A stretch of 8,663 nt of DNA from Chitinophagaceae bacterium (GTDB lineage: Bacteria; Bacteroidota; Bacteroidia; Chitinophagales; Chitinophagaceae): contig JALOMZ010000053.1 of NCBI GenBank assembly GCA_025455205.1, positions 1 through 8,663 of the forward strand. The letters are read 5' to 3'. The translations under genes were made by a program, and so were the position numbers. Under the pieces are notes generated by a model. The model did not search any database. It saw nothing but the letters and a program-made list of their open reading frames with translations, and was not told where the DNA came from. Shown here piece by piece: positions 7,314 to 8,663 of the stretch; within the stretch, counting starts at the first letter, position 1; each line of letters begins with the position of its first letter.

Positions 7314-8663
7314 TTATTTCAAATTGAATACAATGGGTTGTTTCACCAGGGCAACCACCTTCTGCCCGTTCTGTTCGGCCGGCGCCCACTTGGGACCTTG
7401 CCTGATGAGGCGGATGGCTTCCTCGGCCAGTCCGGCGCCCGGGTTGTTCAGTGCTTTTATATCTGAAATACTGCCATCTTCATGCACCCTGAACTGCACG
7501 GTAACGGTGCCGGTGGTATTCGAAAGCCTTGCCAGTTCGGGGTACTGTATGTTCCTTTCCAGGTAACGGCGCCATGCGTCGGCACCGCCCGGGAAGGAGG
7601 GCATCCTATCGGCCTTGGTAAAGACGTTGTCGGGATCCTTCGTACTGATCTCTACTACCCCCCGGCTGCCTTCGCTGCCATATTTGGCCACGGCTGTTTC
7701 TCCCTTGAGTACATTAATGGTGCTGATGGATTCAGGAGACATCTCACGGATCTCTTCCTGCGAGCTGCGTTGCCCGTTTACCACGAAAAGCGGATCGGCT
7801 TTGGCACTGTCTTTCTTATAGCCTACTACCGTGATGGTATTGGCCCGCAGGGTAACTGGTTCACCGGTTGCATCTGTTTTGGCCGGGTCCTTTCGGTAGC
7901 CTGTTACGGTTATGACATTGCTTCCCGCCTTAGGCTGCTCCGCGGTTACGACAGTCTGGTTGCTGTAATCGGCATTCCGGGGCGTGATCTTCACCACGCC
8001 GTTCCTGCCTTTCTCGCCGTACAACTTCTGGGCCTGTTCTCCTTTGTACACCTGAATTTCCTGGATCTGTTCGGGTGCCAGCTGGCGCATCTGCGCTTCT
8101 GTTATTTCCAGTCCTGCATAAATATAAAGCGGTGTTTTGTCGCCGGTGGGCAGGCTTGCGGCAGGTGAGGCCGGGGCAGCGGGCGCCGGGGGTGGTGGTG
8201 GCGCCACCGGATAGCCCTTGGCTTTGGCTTCCTGCAGCGGCAGGGTCATTTGGCGCCCGTCTCGCATGGTATAGGCCACAAAGGTCTTGCCATCCTTTTC
8301 CCACACATTGATGGTGATGATGCTGTCGGCGGTGGCTGTTTTGGCCGGTGCGGCCGGAGGCGCCGGTGCTGTCTTGGCCGGTGGCGGGGGTGGCGGGTTC
8401 TTCTGGGCTTGTACCTGTTCTATGCCCAGCACCAACAGGCAGGTGGTAGTGATCATGAGCACCAGCCCGCTGATGCGGCGCAGGTAGCTGTATTTCGGTT
8501 GGCGGGAAGTAGTGATCATGTGTAATCTTCTTTTGAGGTGGGAGGTAAAAAATGGATTACTGAGAGAGGGTGTGGGAGCGTTGTGTGCGGCCTGCAGGAT
8601 CATGGCGGCAAAGGCGGCGCCATCGTATCGCGCAATGGCTTTCTGGTCGGCCAGGAACTCATG
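7314..8663 (-). CDS. BlaR1-like M56 peptidase fused to plug-like modules and a TonB C-terminal domain, 5' end beyond the right edge
   Basis: 449 residues are visible and the frame stays open at the right edge, so this is the C-terminal part of a larger inner-membrane protein. Residues 1-50 match the tail of a BlaR1/MecR1-type M56 peptidase: HEFLAD supplies the downstream ExxxD glutamate expected to bind zinc, followed by AAMILQAA and SHLKRRLHM. A membrane helix spans 62-84. A periplasmic part follows: Pro-rich linker (90-106), small unknown domain (111-150), second Pro-rich linker (154-167), plug-like module 1 (178-227), two VVVGYG-like boxes (250-256, 276-282), plug-like module 2 (291-341) and a TonB C-terminal domain (358-448) starting FPGGADAW. 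TonB domains touch outer-membrane receptors; M56 proteins usually cleave a BlaI-type repressor, whose gene would lie to the right if present. The HExxH motif is outside the window, so catalysis cannot be judged. An internal ATG at 8603 is not the real start. Confidence 0.88.
   Translation of the reverse strand, partial: HEFLADQKAIARYDGAAFAAMILQAAHNAPTPSLSNPFFTSHLKRRLHMITTSRQPKYSYLRRISGLVLMITTTCLLVLGIEQVQAQKNPPPPPPAKTAPAPPAAPAKTATADSIITINVWEKDGKTFVAYTMRDGRQMTLPLQEAKAKGYPVAPPPPPAPAAPASPAASLPTGDKTPLYIYAGLEITEAQMRQLAPEQIQEIQVYKGEQAQKLYGEKGRNGVVKITPRNADYSNQTVVTAEQPKAGSNVITVTGYRKDPAKTDATGEPVTLRANTITVVGYKKDSAKADPLFVVNGQRSSQEEIREMSPESISTINVLKGETAVAKYGSEGSRGVVEISTKDPDNVFTKADRMPSFPGGADAWRRYLERNIQYPELARLSNTTGTVTVQFRVHEDGSISDIKALNNPGAGLAEEAIRLIRQGPKWAPAEQNGQKVVALVKQPIVFNLK

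Noticed and set aside
7482..8168. Plus-strand frame of 228 codons opposite the M56/TonB gene
   Set aside because: It mirrors the repeated plug and TonB coding sequence and has no motif of its own.

Overview
The window looks like chromosomal DNA from a member of the Bacteroidota, probably near the Chitinophagaceae (inference). The reasons are a BatD-family protein of the Bacteroidota type, an arginase-fold protein with the C-terminal signature I associate with this phylum, a lipoprotein PBP4, an M56/TonB fusion carrying SusC-like plug motifs, and candidate promoters of the TTTG / TAnnTTTG kind. The DNA is moderately GC-rich. I see no tRNA, rRNA, CRISPR array, insertion sequence or phage gene.

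Layout from left to right. (1) A batD-like gene on the minus strand runs off the left edge. It is easy to miss because its stop lies outside the window. (2) Divergent from it is an arginase/formimidoylglutamase-fold gene (plus). Its residues for metal site B are lost while those for site A are kept. (3) A 184-base gap follows, holding a decayed 14-base G/T minisatellite, a candidate promoter and a small hairpin. (4) Next is a 753-residue CPA2 cation:proton antiporter (plus) with two C-terminal RCK_C domains. (5) Converging on it 46 bases away is a two-helix potassium channel with a full RCK module (minus). (6) Almost back to back with the channel is dacB, a lipoprotein PBP4-type D-Ala-D-Ala carboxypeptidase (plus). 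(7) A strong hairpin terminator between convergent genes follows. (8) Last is the 3' part of a BlaR1-like M56 peptidase/TonB fusion (minus), open at the right edge.

The genes fall into an envelope and ion-homeostasis neighbourhood rather than one obvious operon, and transcription direction alternates at every gene. The antiporter and channel form a plausible K+ balance pair. dacB and the M56 protein face each other across a shared terminator and could both relate to the cell wall, though this is only contextual.

I do not see an unmistakable new system. The observations most worth following are the selective loss of metal site B in the arginase-fold protein and the M56 / two plug-like modules / TonB architecture with two 'VVVGYG'-like boxes.
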